From Jimgerdemannia flammicorona (Eukaryota > Mucoromycota > Endogonomycetes > Endogonales > Endogonaceae), in contig RBNI01005032.1 in assembly GCA_003990745.1 (NCBI GenBank), positions 1 through 13,100 of the forward strand: DNA of 13,100 nucleotides. Reading direction: 5' to 3'. Positions 1 through 7,921 of the stretch are shown in pieces (position 1 is the stretch's first letter; every line of letters starts with the position of its first letter). Below the pieces are notes generated by a model. That model was not told the DNA's origin. It did no database searches and saw nothing but the letters and a program-made list of their open reading frames with translations. The position numbers were made by a program, and so were the translations under genes.

Positions 1-1139
1 GTAGTCTTCGATGACATCACCATCAATGACATCATCTCTGATGAAGTAGTCATCTAGGAAAAGTGGTTCGCGGATTACTTCTCCTTGTTGGCTGAGGTAA
101 TAATACATTGGGACTTCATCTCCATCCCATAGAATAGCATCATCTGTCTCGTATGCTGGATAAGGTGTTGGGGGGCGAAGAAGTGGTGCATCGTCTTCGT
201 TTTCATCGGATTCGCTGTCTGCATACCTTCTGTAGGTTACAGCACTATGAGTCGCGGGTTGTAGTATGCTGGCAGTTGTGGTTCATGTCGCTCGTACTCG
301 GGTGGTGGAGTGGTTGGTTCAATCTCGAGGGTTGTCTGAAGGTACAGGTTGTGTTCTCCGGTCTCTTCATTGTAGTTGAAGTAGTCGGGGGTGAATGCAG
401 GTTGGTATTCGTGCCAGTGGTCATTGTCCCAATAAGTCTCGTATGTGGTTATGAACTGTTCTAGATTCATCGGCAGAGTTGGCGGTGTGATCAGAGTTGG
501 AAGAGATCCTTGGCTTGAGGTCATGTCAGCATCGGAAGGATCATTGTCTTCTGCTTCATCTTTGTCGAAGTTGATTATATCATAGACGTCCTTCATGGTG
601 TATCCAACTTGGGGCATTTGCAGGATGTGATCATCGGGGTGCGGGAAGGTTCTGTCTGTGGTTTCAACGTACTCAAGGTACTTGTGGTTGAGTTCTTGTA
701 TCATGTCATCGATTTGGCCGTAGGACAGGGTAGCAACCATTTCGCTGGTAGTAACTCGGAGGCAGGGAATAAAGGTGCTGTACTCGTAGAAGAGCTCTCA
801 GTGTTTACGGGCGATGAGTTTCTGGTGTTGAGACATCTGAGTAATGTCTGTATCATGGTGGTGTTCAACCATGTCTTCCAGGAGACGGCCGATCTGGTAG
901 TAGCTTGAGATTTGTCCAATCCAGTAGGCCTCATTAAGCATGTTCAGGGCGTTCCATCGGGCTTCCACGAAGTAGAGAGGTGCTTGGCTATAGATATTCA
1001 TGAGGGGCAGAGGGGGTGTAGCTCGGTTGACAATGGCATTCCAAATGTCAGCGCGGATGCAGTTGTAGATCTCGGTGGTCATATTTGTGTGTTTGGAAGT
1101 TGTGGATGTTATTTGTTTTGGTTCTCTGTTTCGATGCAT
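1..1139 (-). pseudogene. Unrecognised acidic protein of about 385 codons ('ORF A'), broken; the last few codons lie beyond the left edge
   Basis: I do not recognise this protein. Reading starts at ATG 1137-1139 (MHRNREPKQI) and stays in one frame to about 237, interrupted once by TGA at 798-800, which would be CGA (Arg) before a C-to-T change. One indel between about 237 and 290 shifts the frame. The new frame then runs open to base 1, ending FLDDYFIRDD...VIEDY. The deleted plus-strand copy at 1675-1789 shows that only PDST and a stop remain outside the window. The first third looks helical and aromatic-rich (IWNAIV, YFVEARWNAL, YWIGQISSYY). The remainder is rich in Asp, Glu and Pro. I see no Gag zinc knuckle, protease or polymerase motif. 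The same gene in plus orientation is followed by an LTR-like sequence. I therefore infer a retroelement accessory gene placed 3' of pol; a Gag is the alternative. Confidence 0.6.
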
Positions 1140-1337
1140 CTCGGGGCTGGGTATATATGCATTTGTTCTGGATTGGTAAGATCCCGTTTATGTGAATCTT
1201 GTGTTCCGTGACTTGGTATTGACTCAGCTTTGTGCGCTGTGACTTCTGTTTGACTCAGCTTCATGATCTTGCAGGTGATTTCCAGATTTGTTCGGAGATC
1301 GCGTGTGATTTCTGTGGCTTGGAGGTTCTGTGCTTAC
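1140..1337 (-). promoter_or_regulatory. Putative upstream region of ORF A, left arm, with two TGACTCA sites and a TATA-like box
   Basis: Upstream of the minus-strand ATG there is a TATATA at 1152-1157 and two perfect TGACTCA heptamers at 1220-1226 and 1251-1257. TGACTCA is the core recognised by fungal bZIP activators of the Gcn4/CPC1 (AP-1) family. Each heptamer is embedded in a similar short context with a GTGAC nearby. The TATA-like box lies only about 15 bp from the ATG, closer than a usual fungal promoter allows, so it may be coincidental or imply a very short leader. Promoter function is inferred. Confidence 0.35.
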
Positions 1338-1476
1338 ATTCCTCATAGTCAGAAATCACAACTCCACCACCCCATTCAAAATCAAGAAGTATGATAGAAT
1401 TGGCCAGATGCTGATCTACAAAGTCAAGAAGCCTAAGATCACTGAAGCCATCAAACTCATCAAGACCAAGAGAGGT
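1338..1476 (+). pseudogene. dUTPase fragment (motif 4 region) of a retroelement
   Basis: The plus-strand frame gives a short stretch matching the C-terminal half of trimeric dUTPases. It reads FLIVRNHNSTTPFKIKK, then YDRIGQMLIYKV, then LIKTKRG. In the family, the strand pattern I.V.L.NHS..PF.I is followed by motif 4 (GDRIAQL), and then by motif 5, which begins T.RG. The fragment stops exactly after the RG of motif 5, where the right inverted-repeat arm begins. Motifs 1-3 are missing on the left, replaced by the left arm. dUTPases hydrolyse dUTP to dUMP and limit uracil incorporation into DNA. Such domains are known in some retroviruses and LTR elements. Element B has the complementary piece (GFGSTG) at about 2486, so this is probably the leftover of a related pol after a large deletion. 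Confidence 0.7.
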
Positions 1477-1481
1477 GTAAG

Positions 1482-1674
1482 CGCACAACCTCCAAGCCAC
1501 AGAAATCACACGCGACCTCTGAACAAATCTGGAAATCAGCTGCATGATCACGAAGCTGAGTCAAACAGAAGTCACAGCACACAAAGCTGAGTCAATACGA
1601 AGTCACGGAACACAAGATTCGCATAAACGGAATCTTACCAATCAAGAACAAATGCATATATACTGAGCTCCGAG
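1482..1674 (+). promoter_or_regulatory. Putative upstream region of the deleted ORF A copy, right arm
   Basis: This is the mirror copy of 1140-1337. TGAGTCA (the reverse of TGACTCA) occurs at 1557-1563 and 1588-1594, and TATATA at 1657-1662, again about 13 bp before the ATG at 1675. Both Gcn4-type sites survive in both arms although surrounding bases differ. Function is inferred. Confidence 0.3.
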
Positions 1675-1789
1675 ATGCATCGAAATAGAGAACCAAAACA
1701 AATAACAACCACTCTTCCTAGATGACTACTTCATCAGAGATGATGTCATCGATGGTGATGTCATCGAAGACTACCCAGACAGCACCTAA
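1675..1789 (+). pseudogene. Internally deleted copy of ORF A
   Basis: The first 12 or so codons match ORF A (MHRNREPKQIT). The sequence then jumps to the last 24 codons (FLDDYFIRDD... to EDYPDST and TAA 1787-1789). About 1 kb of coding sequence is missing. The join lies in a short shared string around AACCAC at about 1706-1713, which suggests a microhomology-mediated or template-switch deletion. The two pieces are out of frame: the start frame terminates at TGA 1723-1725 after 16 codons. It is therefore not a functional short gene. Its value is that it shows the true C-terminus of ORF A and its attachment to the LTR-like sequence that follows. Confidence 0.7.
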
Positions 1790-1832
1790 ACCTATAAATA
1801 GATTAGCAGTCATAGTATAGTTAGATTAGCTT

Positions 1833-2188
1833 TGTATGACGTGACTGCGAACTGACTCAGCAGTCAGACGATCTCTTGACATGTCAGATCACACTTGTAC
1901 TACATGACTGCATTCCGACTCAGCAAAGCACTTAGTGCTATACCCATATTTAGCATAGTCCAGATAGCCCCTCACTAGTATAAATACCCCCTCCCCCAGA
2001 CCTCAGAATCTCAGACTTGAACAGACCTGAACAATCCGAACACAACTCCTGAGCACTTCCCCACAAATATCCCTTCACACAACTACTCCTAGTATAGCAA
2101 TATCATGAATAGCAAATAAACCTATTTAATAACCCACAAACCACTCTTAAGTAAATCTGCTCCCCGTTAGGTCCTACTCCTAACCCCA
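1833..2188 (+). mobile_element. Putative long terminal repeat (356 bp, TG...CA)
   Basis: The segment begins TGTATGACGTGAC and ends CTCCTAACCCCA. It contains TGACTCA at 1853-1859, a TATAAATA box at 1979-1986 and AATAAA at 2115-2120, in the order U3, TATA, R, polyadenylation signal, U5 expected of a fungal LTR. It follows the stop codon of the deleted ORF A copy (1789) by about 43 bp, so it can be read as the 3' LTR of that derivative. It also precedes element B and could be that element's 5' LTR. I found no second copy in the window and no clear tRNA primer-binding site after 2188. The exact ends are therefore inferred from the TG/CA rule only. Confidence 0.5.
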
Positions 2189-2338
2189 TCACAAAATTTC
2201 CTAATTGGGTATTGTCTGCAGCGATACGCCAATTCAACTAAGCTGGTCTTAGTTTCTTGAACTTCCTGAAATAACGGAAAATCCTGAACATCCAGAACTA
2301 GTCCAAGAAAGGACTTTGGTTGAGACGTCAACCCGATC
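2189..2338 (+). other. Degenerate 5' part of element B with a Pro/Glu-rich linker
   Basis: There is no room here for a gag or protease, and none is visible. From about 2258 one frame reads as a Pro-Glu repeat (ELPEITENPEHPELVQE), and a second Pro-Glu block follows at about 2401 (GLPEYPELPENP). Underlying both is the recurring string TTCCNGAA. I interpret this as an unstructured linker upstream of the dUTPase domain, left after loss of gag and protease. Confidence 0.35.
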
Positions 2339-5258
2339 TTGAAATCAATAAGCATAGAGGACGTACTCCATACGAAATTGATCTTGACCATAAGAAAACG
2401 GTCTTCCAGAATATCCAGAACTTCCAGAAAACCCTTCCAGAACTATGTAACGGTTACCTTAAAAAGCAACCCTCTTACAAGAGGAGAACCAGGCTTTGGA
2501 TCTACTGGAAGAGAAGTCTATACTACCACTAAGATTACCAAACTTGAGCACAAGAAAGACAAAGACCAGAATAAGCACACATATACCATTGGAGAAAACT
2601 TTCTCCTAGAAGAACAACTTCTCAAGATTCTGTATCAGAATAAAGAAGTACTTACTACAGACTTCAGGGATATCTATAATTAAGAATCCAAGTACTATCA
2701 TAAAGTTGATACTGGCAATACTAAGCCTATCTACCAGAAAGCCAGACCTACTATAGAGAATGGCTGTGAGCAAAACTCAAGGAAATGGAAGAAGCTGGAA
2801 TTATTAAGCAAGCTATCAGCTCCTAGGCTTTACTCATTATTCTTACCCTAAAGAAAGGAAACAAGCCTGAAGATTTTGCCCCAAGACTCTGCATTGATTA
2901 TAGGAAGCTTAATGCAATTACCAAGAAGGATAGACAGTTCTTGCCAAATATTTAAGAAATCCTTACTACCTTTAGAAGTGAAGCCAAATACTACACTACC
3001 CTGGATCTATTCTCAGACTTCCATCAGATTAGTCTCGCTCAAGATGCTAGTGAGAAATCAGCCTTCATTATATCTGATGCCACCTATATCTACCTGCAAA
3101 TGCCATTTGGAATATGCAATGCCTCAGTAAGTTTTTAGTGAATGATGAATAGAGTCTTCAGCAATGAGATTGGAAAATAGCTCTTTATCTATGTCAATGA
3201 TGTGATCATCTTCAGCAATACTGCATAGGAACATATCAACTACATACAGCTAGCTCTCAAGAAGCTCAAGAAATATGGCCTCTATATCAAGCCTAAGAAA
3301 TGTAAGTTTGTAGCTCAAGAAATTGCCTATCTAGGATACATTATCAACCAAACTGGAATTCATATGGATCTCATAAAGATTGAGACTGTTGCAGCCTACC
3401 CAAGACCCAAGATAACTACAGAAGTCCATACCTTCCTTAGACTGGCCTCCTACTATAGAAGATTTATCAAAGGATACTTCAATATTGCAGTACTCATCTA
3501 TGAGCTACTGAAGAAGGAGACCAAATTCGAATGGACTAAAGAATAGTAAGAAACCTTCAATAAACTCAAGACTAGATTGACCCAAGTACCCATTCTTAGA
3601 AGACTAGATTGGAACCTAGAGTTCATCTTACAAACAGATGTAAGTACTATAGGACTTGGAGTAGTCCTAGCTCAGAAGAAAGATAGACATGAATATGTCA
3701 TCTCCTATGTAAGCTGAGGTATCTGTAGAGCAGAACAGAACTACAAGTCATGCAAGCTTGAATGCTTAGCAGTAGTTTGGGCAGTAGACAAGTTTTACTA
3801 CTACCTAGCTAAGAAATACTTCACAATTCAAACAGACTATTCTGCTCTTGCCTGGCTATTCCATACTCTGAACCCCAAAGAAATATATGTCAGATAGATC
3901 TATAGACTATAAGAGTATAACTATACTGTCAAGCACTACTCAGGAAGAATCAATACCAATGCTGATGCACTCTCAAGGATACTCTGAAACACTTCCATCA
4001 AGACTATTCAATATGAATAAGGAGCTATACTATAGATTAATCAGCTATCTTGGGCAGTGGAAGATATCCAACCACCTTGAACTCTGGACTATTACCATTA
4101 TTAACCAGACTTGGAAACAATTTGAACTAGATAATACTATACTCAGAAAAGGAGAAAAACTTATAATATCTTAATATAAGAAGTATCAAGTAATAAAGGA
4201 AGTATATTAATAAGGATACCTAAGAGGAACCAATACATATGACAAAGTAAGAAGAACCATATAGTGACCTAAGATGGAAGAAGACCTGTGCCAATTTGTC
4301 AAAGAGTATGATAAGTGTCAAAAACAGAAATAAGATCAGTAAGACCAGGCACCTGAATCATCAAGAATTAAGCCTATCCCCTTCCACTACATTGCAATGG
4401 ATATTATTGTACAATTACTAGTAATAATATTAGGAAACTGCTATATTATAGTTATTGTAAACCTCTTTACCAAATAAATAGAAGCAGGAGCATTACAAGA
4501 AGCCAATGTTCTCTCTATAGCTGACTTCCTATCGAGAAATCATCTGTCACTACAAGACACTAAAGCAAATCACTATAGACCACAGTACAGAATTTATCAA
4601 TAGATTTTATGAGATAATATATCAGAAATACAAGATTCAGCATATCAAGACTACTGCATACTACTCTCAGAGAAATGGACAGACAGAAAGAACCAATAAG
4701 ACCCTCAAGAACATTCTGACAAAGATCTCAGATATATATGACAATTGAGATAACTATCTCCCAACTGCCCTCTCTGTCCTATAAGATATACAGTCACAGA
4801 GTACACACTTTACCTCAAGAGAACTGCTCTTTAGAGAAGAAGATTCTGATGGAACCTCAGCCACAAATCTAGACCTAACTTGGAGATAAGTAGACTCAGA
4901 AATCCAGAGACTACACTAAATCAGGAAGAAGGCTGAAGATTATATTATCAAGTTACAAGTACTGATAAGAAAGAATGTAGAGAAGAATCACAAGATCCTA
5001 GAATCCATCCAAATTGGAGAAAAGGTTCTACTGTATTGAAATATGGTAGAAGCCTCATGGTCATGAAAACTAGAGCCCAAATAAGAAGGACTCTTCTATG
5101 TACAAGATATCAAGAGAACTATCTTCTGGCTTGGAAAACTCTCAGAGACCATACTACCCACTATGGTATACAGAAACAGACTCAAGAAGTACCATGAACC
5201 TATACAAGAGAAGCAAAACATGATAACTATCTATAAGGTTCTAGTCTATGAATCATAA
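2339..5258 (+). pseudogene. pol: Ty3/gypsy pol pseudogene: dUTPase tail, reverse transcriptase, RNase H, integrase
   Basis: Domains in order, reading through stops. dUTPase motif 5 (TRGEPGFGSTG) is near 2484-2516. RT has HKVDTGNTKPIY at about 2699, DYRKL at 2896-2910, the LDL aspartate at 3004-3006, MPFGICNAS at about 3100, and the active-site box at 3190-3201 reading YVND instead of Y(V/I/L)DD. RNase H has its first Asp at 3637-3639 and IQTDYSAL at about 3829. Integrase has WPKMEEDL..F at about 4267, and D, D and E at 4400-4402, 4578-4580 and 4686-4688, the last in GQTERTN. A GPY/F-like end lies at about 5020-5190. The zinc finger is damaged: expected His and Cys positions read Tyr (VKEYDKCQ). 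Frame changes occur near 2755, 4100 and 4530. It is plainly dead. Confidence 0.92.
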
Positions 5259-5373
5259 TAGCATGTCTCATGACCAGTAGGCAATCTGTCTGGACCATTC
5301 TCTAAGAGATATGATACTAGTAACTACTCATTTATAAGACTTTTGAAGCCAGAGGAGTTCAAACTGTCAACTG

Positions 5374-5412
5374 ATTGGTTAAGATCAGAATCAGGCCCTT
5401 GCTTTATATAAA
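5374..5412 (+). promoter_or_regulatory. Possible internal promoter before the 3' ORF of element B
   Basis: An inverted CCAAT box (ATTGG) at 5374-5378 lies about 27 bp upstream of TATATAAA at 5405-5412, and the ATG of the 3' reading frame is at 5433. The spacing resembles a pol II promoter with a very short leader. However, the same bases also read as protein in frame with integrase (KPEEFKLSTDWLRSESGPCF), so the elements may be chance features inside a coding region. Confidence 0.25.
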
Positions 5413-5432
5413 GGAAGCAACTCTTCACCATC

Positions 5433-6650
5433 ATGCCAAAATATATAGAGAAGATACCAGCCTATAAACACCACTTTTCAACCCCCTACCAGAGATTATG
5501 GGATCAGCAAATTTTTCAGGACTAGATCAATGAATAAGAATATTCAAGAAGATCCTTATTCAAGAGGAAGATGTAATAGTGACCTCAGAATAATGACATC
5601 AGTACAAGAGACAGCCTTTTCTTACAAGCCACCAGATTAGAGCACAAGAAGATTATATGGCATGACTTGCCCAGGCTACAAAATGAGCCATGATGACCAA
5701 CTATGAATCATTGAGACTATAAGACAGATATCTTGAGGAATATAAAAGAAGAATCAAGGAACTGTAGTAGCAGCAACTCAATAAGACTTACTAATCCTGA
5801 AATAGCTCAAAGACTTACTATAAAAAAAATGCCTGCTGCTTGCCAAACCTTAAGGTCAAGAAATCACCAAGACCTCTTAGTCCAGGAAAGGATGTTCTAA
5901 GATATCTGAAGAGCCATAAGGACCCACACCACAAGGACTCCTAGTGTTAACCTGAGTACTGACAACCCTTATTATTATATTCTCTACTATTGCAAGATGG
6001 AAACAAGAATTACTATTACTACCAAATGCCTCCAGATGTGGCAAGAATATAAAATAGGAAACTTTCTCTGCTGGGAATCCCCTCAAGTCAGCCCTTAAGA
6101 GCTACAAGATACTACTCCCATAGATATATATAAAATAAGGATAGCTAAGAAGATTCATCAGATCTTCAGGCATACACTATGGTCAATCCCTAACTTGGAG
6201 TATACCAGAGTCTCAGACTTCAGAGATCTGTCAGCCTGCCATATCAATGTACTAAAAGCCATAGTGGCTACAGAAATTCAGTCTACTATTACCCTCAATA
6301 GTGATAAGATAGAAGAGTTCTGGTATCCCATCCTCCAGAACAACCTAGATCAATTCCTATAAGGATTGATCTCAGTATTCCAAGGTCCAAGCATCCAGGT
6401 TAGACCTCCTCAAGACTCCACATTTGTCTCTTATTTTGTAGAAGAGGACCTCATAGACTGGAGAGCCTCTGATCTCCTTGCTCTCCCTGCTGCTGAACAT
6501 GATGATATTATTGGCAATAATATCATCCTGTACAACATAAATAAAATATATAATGAAGCATATGAAATAGATAAAATGTTTGCAGACCTCATCTTCTTTA
6601 AGAACAGTAATAAGAATGAAGCCCCCATGGTCCTGAACTTTCTATTCTGA
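5433..6650 (+). pseudogene. Unrecognised 3' reading frame of element B, 406 codons, with about twelve stops
   Basis: I do not recognise the product. From ATG 5433 (MPKYIEKIPAYKHHF) one frame continues without any indel to TGA 6648-6650, broken only by TAA, TAG and TGA codons at positions compatible with CAA, CAG, CGA or TGG ancestors. The N-terminal third is basic and Gln-rich. The middle contains TIKKMPAACQ and CLQMWQEYKIGNFLCW. The last 95 codons (from about 6366) are uninterrupted and acidic (YFVEEDLIDWRASDLLALPAAEHDDII), ending VLNFLF. No chromodomain, envelope-like signal peptide or transmembrane segment is visible. It is in the same frame as integrase, and the intervening 5259-5432 also reads plausibly as protein. 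It may therefore be either a separate 3' gene or a long C-terminal extension of pol. Confidence 0.65.
6501..6527. repeat. Perfect 12-bp inverted repeat with a 3-nt loop
   Basis: GATGATATTATT (6501-6512), GGC, then AATAATATCATC (6516-6527) form a perfect hairpin within the 3' ORF of element B. It has no T-run, and no function is assigned. Confidence 0.8.
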
Positions 6651-6712
6651 GTTCTTGGTGACACTAAATTCTGCTAGCATTCTTTTCCCATGTAACAGTT
6701 AATCCTTCTACT
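6651..6712 (+). other. Element B 3' non-coding segment before the nested insertion
   Basis: No ORF is seen. A TG start at about 6691 (TGTAACAG) could open a 3' LTR. The string AATTCTGCTAGCATTCTTTTCC at about 6667 recurs in altered form at about 7931 on the far side of the insertion. No purine-rich tract precedes it, so LTR assignment is weak. Confidence 0.3.
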
Positions 6713-6726
6713 GACATTCTGATTCT
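6713..6726 (+). repeat. Left target-site duplication (14 bp) of the nested retroposon
   Basis: GACATTCTGATTCT here is repeated exactly at 7908-7921, on either side of the GC-rich poly(A)-tailed insertion. Confidence 0.9.
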
Positions 6727-7907
6727 CATCCCCTTTCTCTGCTATCTTACCAGTCACAAGGTTTGGTAGGCAACCTTCTGAGTCCCCTTTCTCCTATTAT
6801 TACCCCCTCTACCTCAGGTTGGTTTGCTGTGCCTGCAGGGGCATGGTGAGAGGAGGGCAATGGTGATGAGTTATCTCTTTATCGGTGTCGGATCGGTGCT
6901 TCCTCCACTTTTTCGCGGATTCTGGTGCCTTCAGCTGCATCTGGGGTGTACCTGTTTTGGTGTGGTGCCTTCTTCCTTTTGCCGTCGCCAACAAGGTATT
7001 GTCTCGGTGTATCTCAGGCTACATAGGGAGTCGGCCAACCTTGGGCATCAAGTGCTCAGTATAGGTTACCTGCAGGTCCTCAGTGCCTGTGGTGGAGCCC
7101 TCTGGCTTTGGTGAGCTTCCCGGTGAGCATGGTTCTGGTATAGGTGACTGCTTTTCGGGTATTGTCAGGATGGGAGGGGAGATGGCTGTCACAGATAGGA
7201 GGAAGGGCGATAATGGTGAACCAGTAGGGTGCCAGACTGGGGGCGGTCATCAGGGCTGGGGCAGGTGCTGCTTCAGTGGGGCCTTTTGATTGGTGCGGCG
7301 CGGTTAGGTGGTAGGTGTCACTCTTGGCTTCTTTTGGCGGGTAGCGAGGTGAGGCCCCAGTCGTCAGGGGGGGTCAGGGGGCCCGAGGCTACCCATTTCA
7401 GGCGTCTTGGCTGCACTCAACTGGAACTGGGAGCTGACACAGCAACGTGATTGAGGCCTGCAGACTTGAGTAGTGGAGTATTGGGGGTTTCCTCCTGCCT
7501 CACATGTAAGTCCTCTACTCACCTCAACTGAGAGAACCAGGCCCTACCCACCATGTTGTACTTTGATGAGGGTTTTTCTTTGCCTGTCATTCTCTTTGGA
7601 GTGGCAGGGGCTATTCTATTTGGCTCGGGCATAGCCTTGTACATACGTTAGGTTCTCAGGTATGCGCTTTCGGTCATTGGCATATGGTTGGGTTTCCCCT
7701 GGTGGTAGGGAGAGCATGGTGCGCAGAATGAGGTGTGGGCCAACATAGGCCCTACTGCGCCTGGCATGGTCGAGCTGCTGGACAATAGCTAGCCTAGGTT
7801 AATGGGGGGGCAGTGCTTGGTGGGTGGTGGGAGAGGGTTTTGGCCTATATAGTCTAGGTTCTCTTCCAATAAAAATCCGCAGGACATGAGTCTGTTAAAA
7901 AAAAAAA
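6727..7907 (+). mobile_element. Nested poly(A)-tailed retroposon, 1181 bp (LINE 3' fragment, SINE-like element or processed transcript)
   Basis: The segment is flanked by an exact 14-bp duplication and ends in an 11-A tail at 7897-7907. AATAAA at 7868-7873 lies 24 bp before the tail, the normal position of a polyadenylation signal. These are the marks of target-primed reverse transcription of a pol II transcript. The base composition is unlike the host element: G-rich, with many GGTG and CTGG words and ordinary CpG, so it shows little sign of the mutation that destroyed element B. It is therefore probably younger. No reading frame over about 100 codons and no endonuclease or RT motif is visible. 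Frame 1 is fairly open between scattered stops. A 5'-truncated LINE 3' end, a non-autonomous retroposon or a processed pseudogene all remain possible. Confidence 0.85.
7868..7873 (+). terminator. Polyadenylation signal AATAAA of the retroposon
   Basis: AATAAA is followed 24 bp later by an 11-A tract and the target-site duplication. This shows that the tail was copied from a polyadenylated RNA. Confidence 0.75.
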
Positions 7908-7921
7908 GACATTCTGATTCT
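7908..7921 (+). repeat. Right target-site duplication (14 bp) of the nested retroposon
   Basis: This is an exact copy of 6713-6726, directly after the poly(A) tail. Element B sequence resumes immediately downstream. Confidence 0.9.

Larger units (their letters stand above)
1..1789. repeat. Large interrupted inverted repeat (head-to-head copies of the ORF A region)
   Basis: Bases 1-60 are the reverse complement of about 1714-1773 with one mismatch. Bases of about 1090-1337 are the reverse complement of about 1477-1710 with scattered mismatches, nearly all transitions. The left arm is 1-1337 and contains nearly all of ORF A. The right arm is 1477-1789 and lacks about 1 kb of the ORF A interior. 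The arms face each other across a 139-bp unique spacer at 1338-1476. Both arms end at the spacer with the same CTTAC/GTAAG pentamer. This is too large and asymmetric for the terminal repeats of a small DNA transposon. It fits two copies of one retroelement end joined in opposite orientation. Confidence 0.85.

Noticed and set aside
153..1211. Three plus-strand frames of about 100 codons (153-464, 609-908, 912-1211)
   Set aside because: They lie opposite ORF A, which has the coherent reading confirmed by the second copy at 1675-1789. No recognisable motif.
1330..1590. A plus-strand 86-codon gene spanning the palindrome spacer
   Set aside because: The first half is dUTPase-like, but after 1476 it runs into the inverted-repeat arm in an arbitrary frame. 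It is a fusion of fragments, not a gene.
1..1789. DNA transposon (MITE) with long terminal inverted repeats
   Set aside because: The arms carry a protein gene in full and deleted forms and adjoin an LTR-like end. Arm lengths are very unequal and there is no flanking duplication.
2876..3130. Open frame of 84 codons within the RT region
   Set aside because: Out of phase with the RT motifs DYRKL and MPFGICNAS, which occupy another frame over the same bases.
3887..4174. Open frame of 95 codons between RNase H and integrase
   Set aside because: Mostly out of phase with pol. Only its last part (LDNTILRKGEKLIIS) is likely the true integrase start after a frameshift, so it is included in the pol pseudogene.
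5200..5432. Chromodomain at the C-terminus of integrase
   Set aside because: No aromatic-cage chromodomain pattern follows the GPY/F-like segment in the integrase frame.
6809..7450. Several short frames within the GC-rich insertion as genes
   Set aside because: All are under 100 codons, overlap each other in different frames and strands, and have no family motif. G-rich DNA gives long frames by chance.
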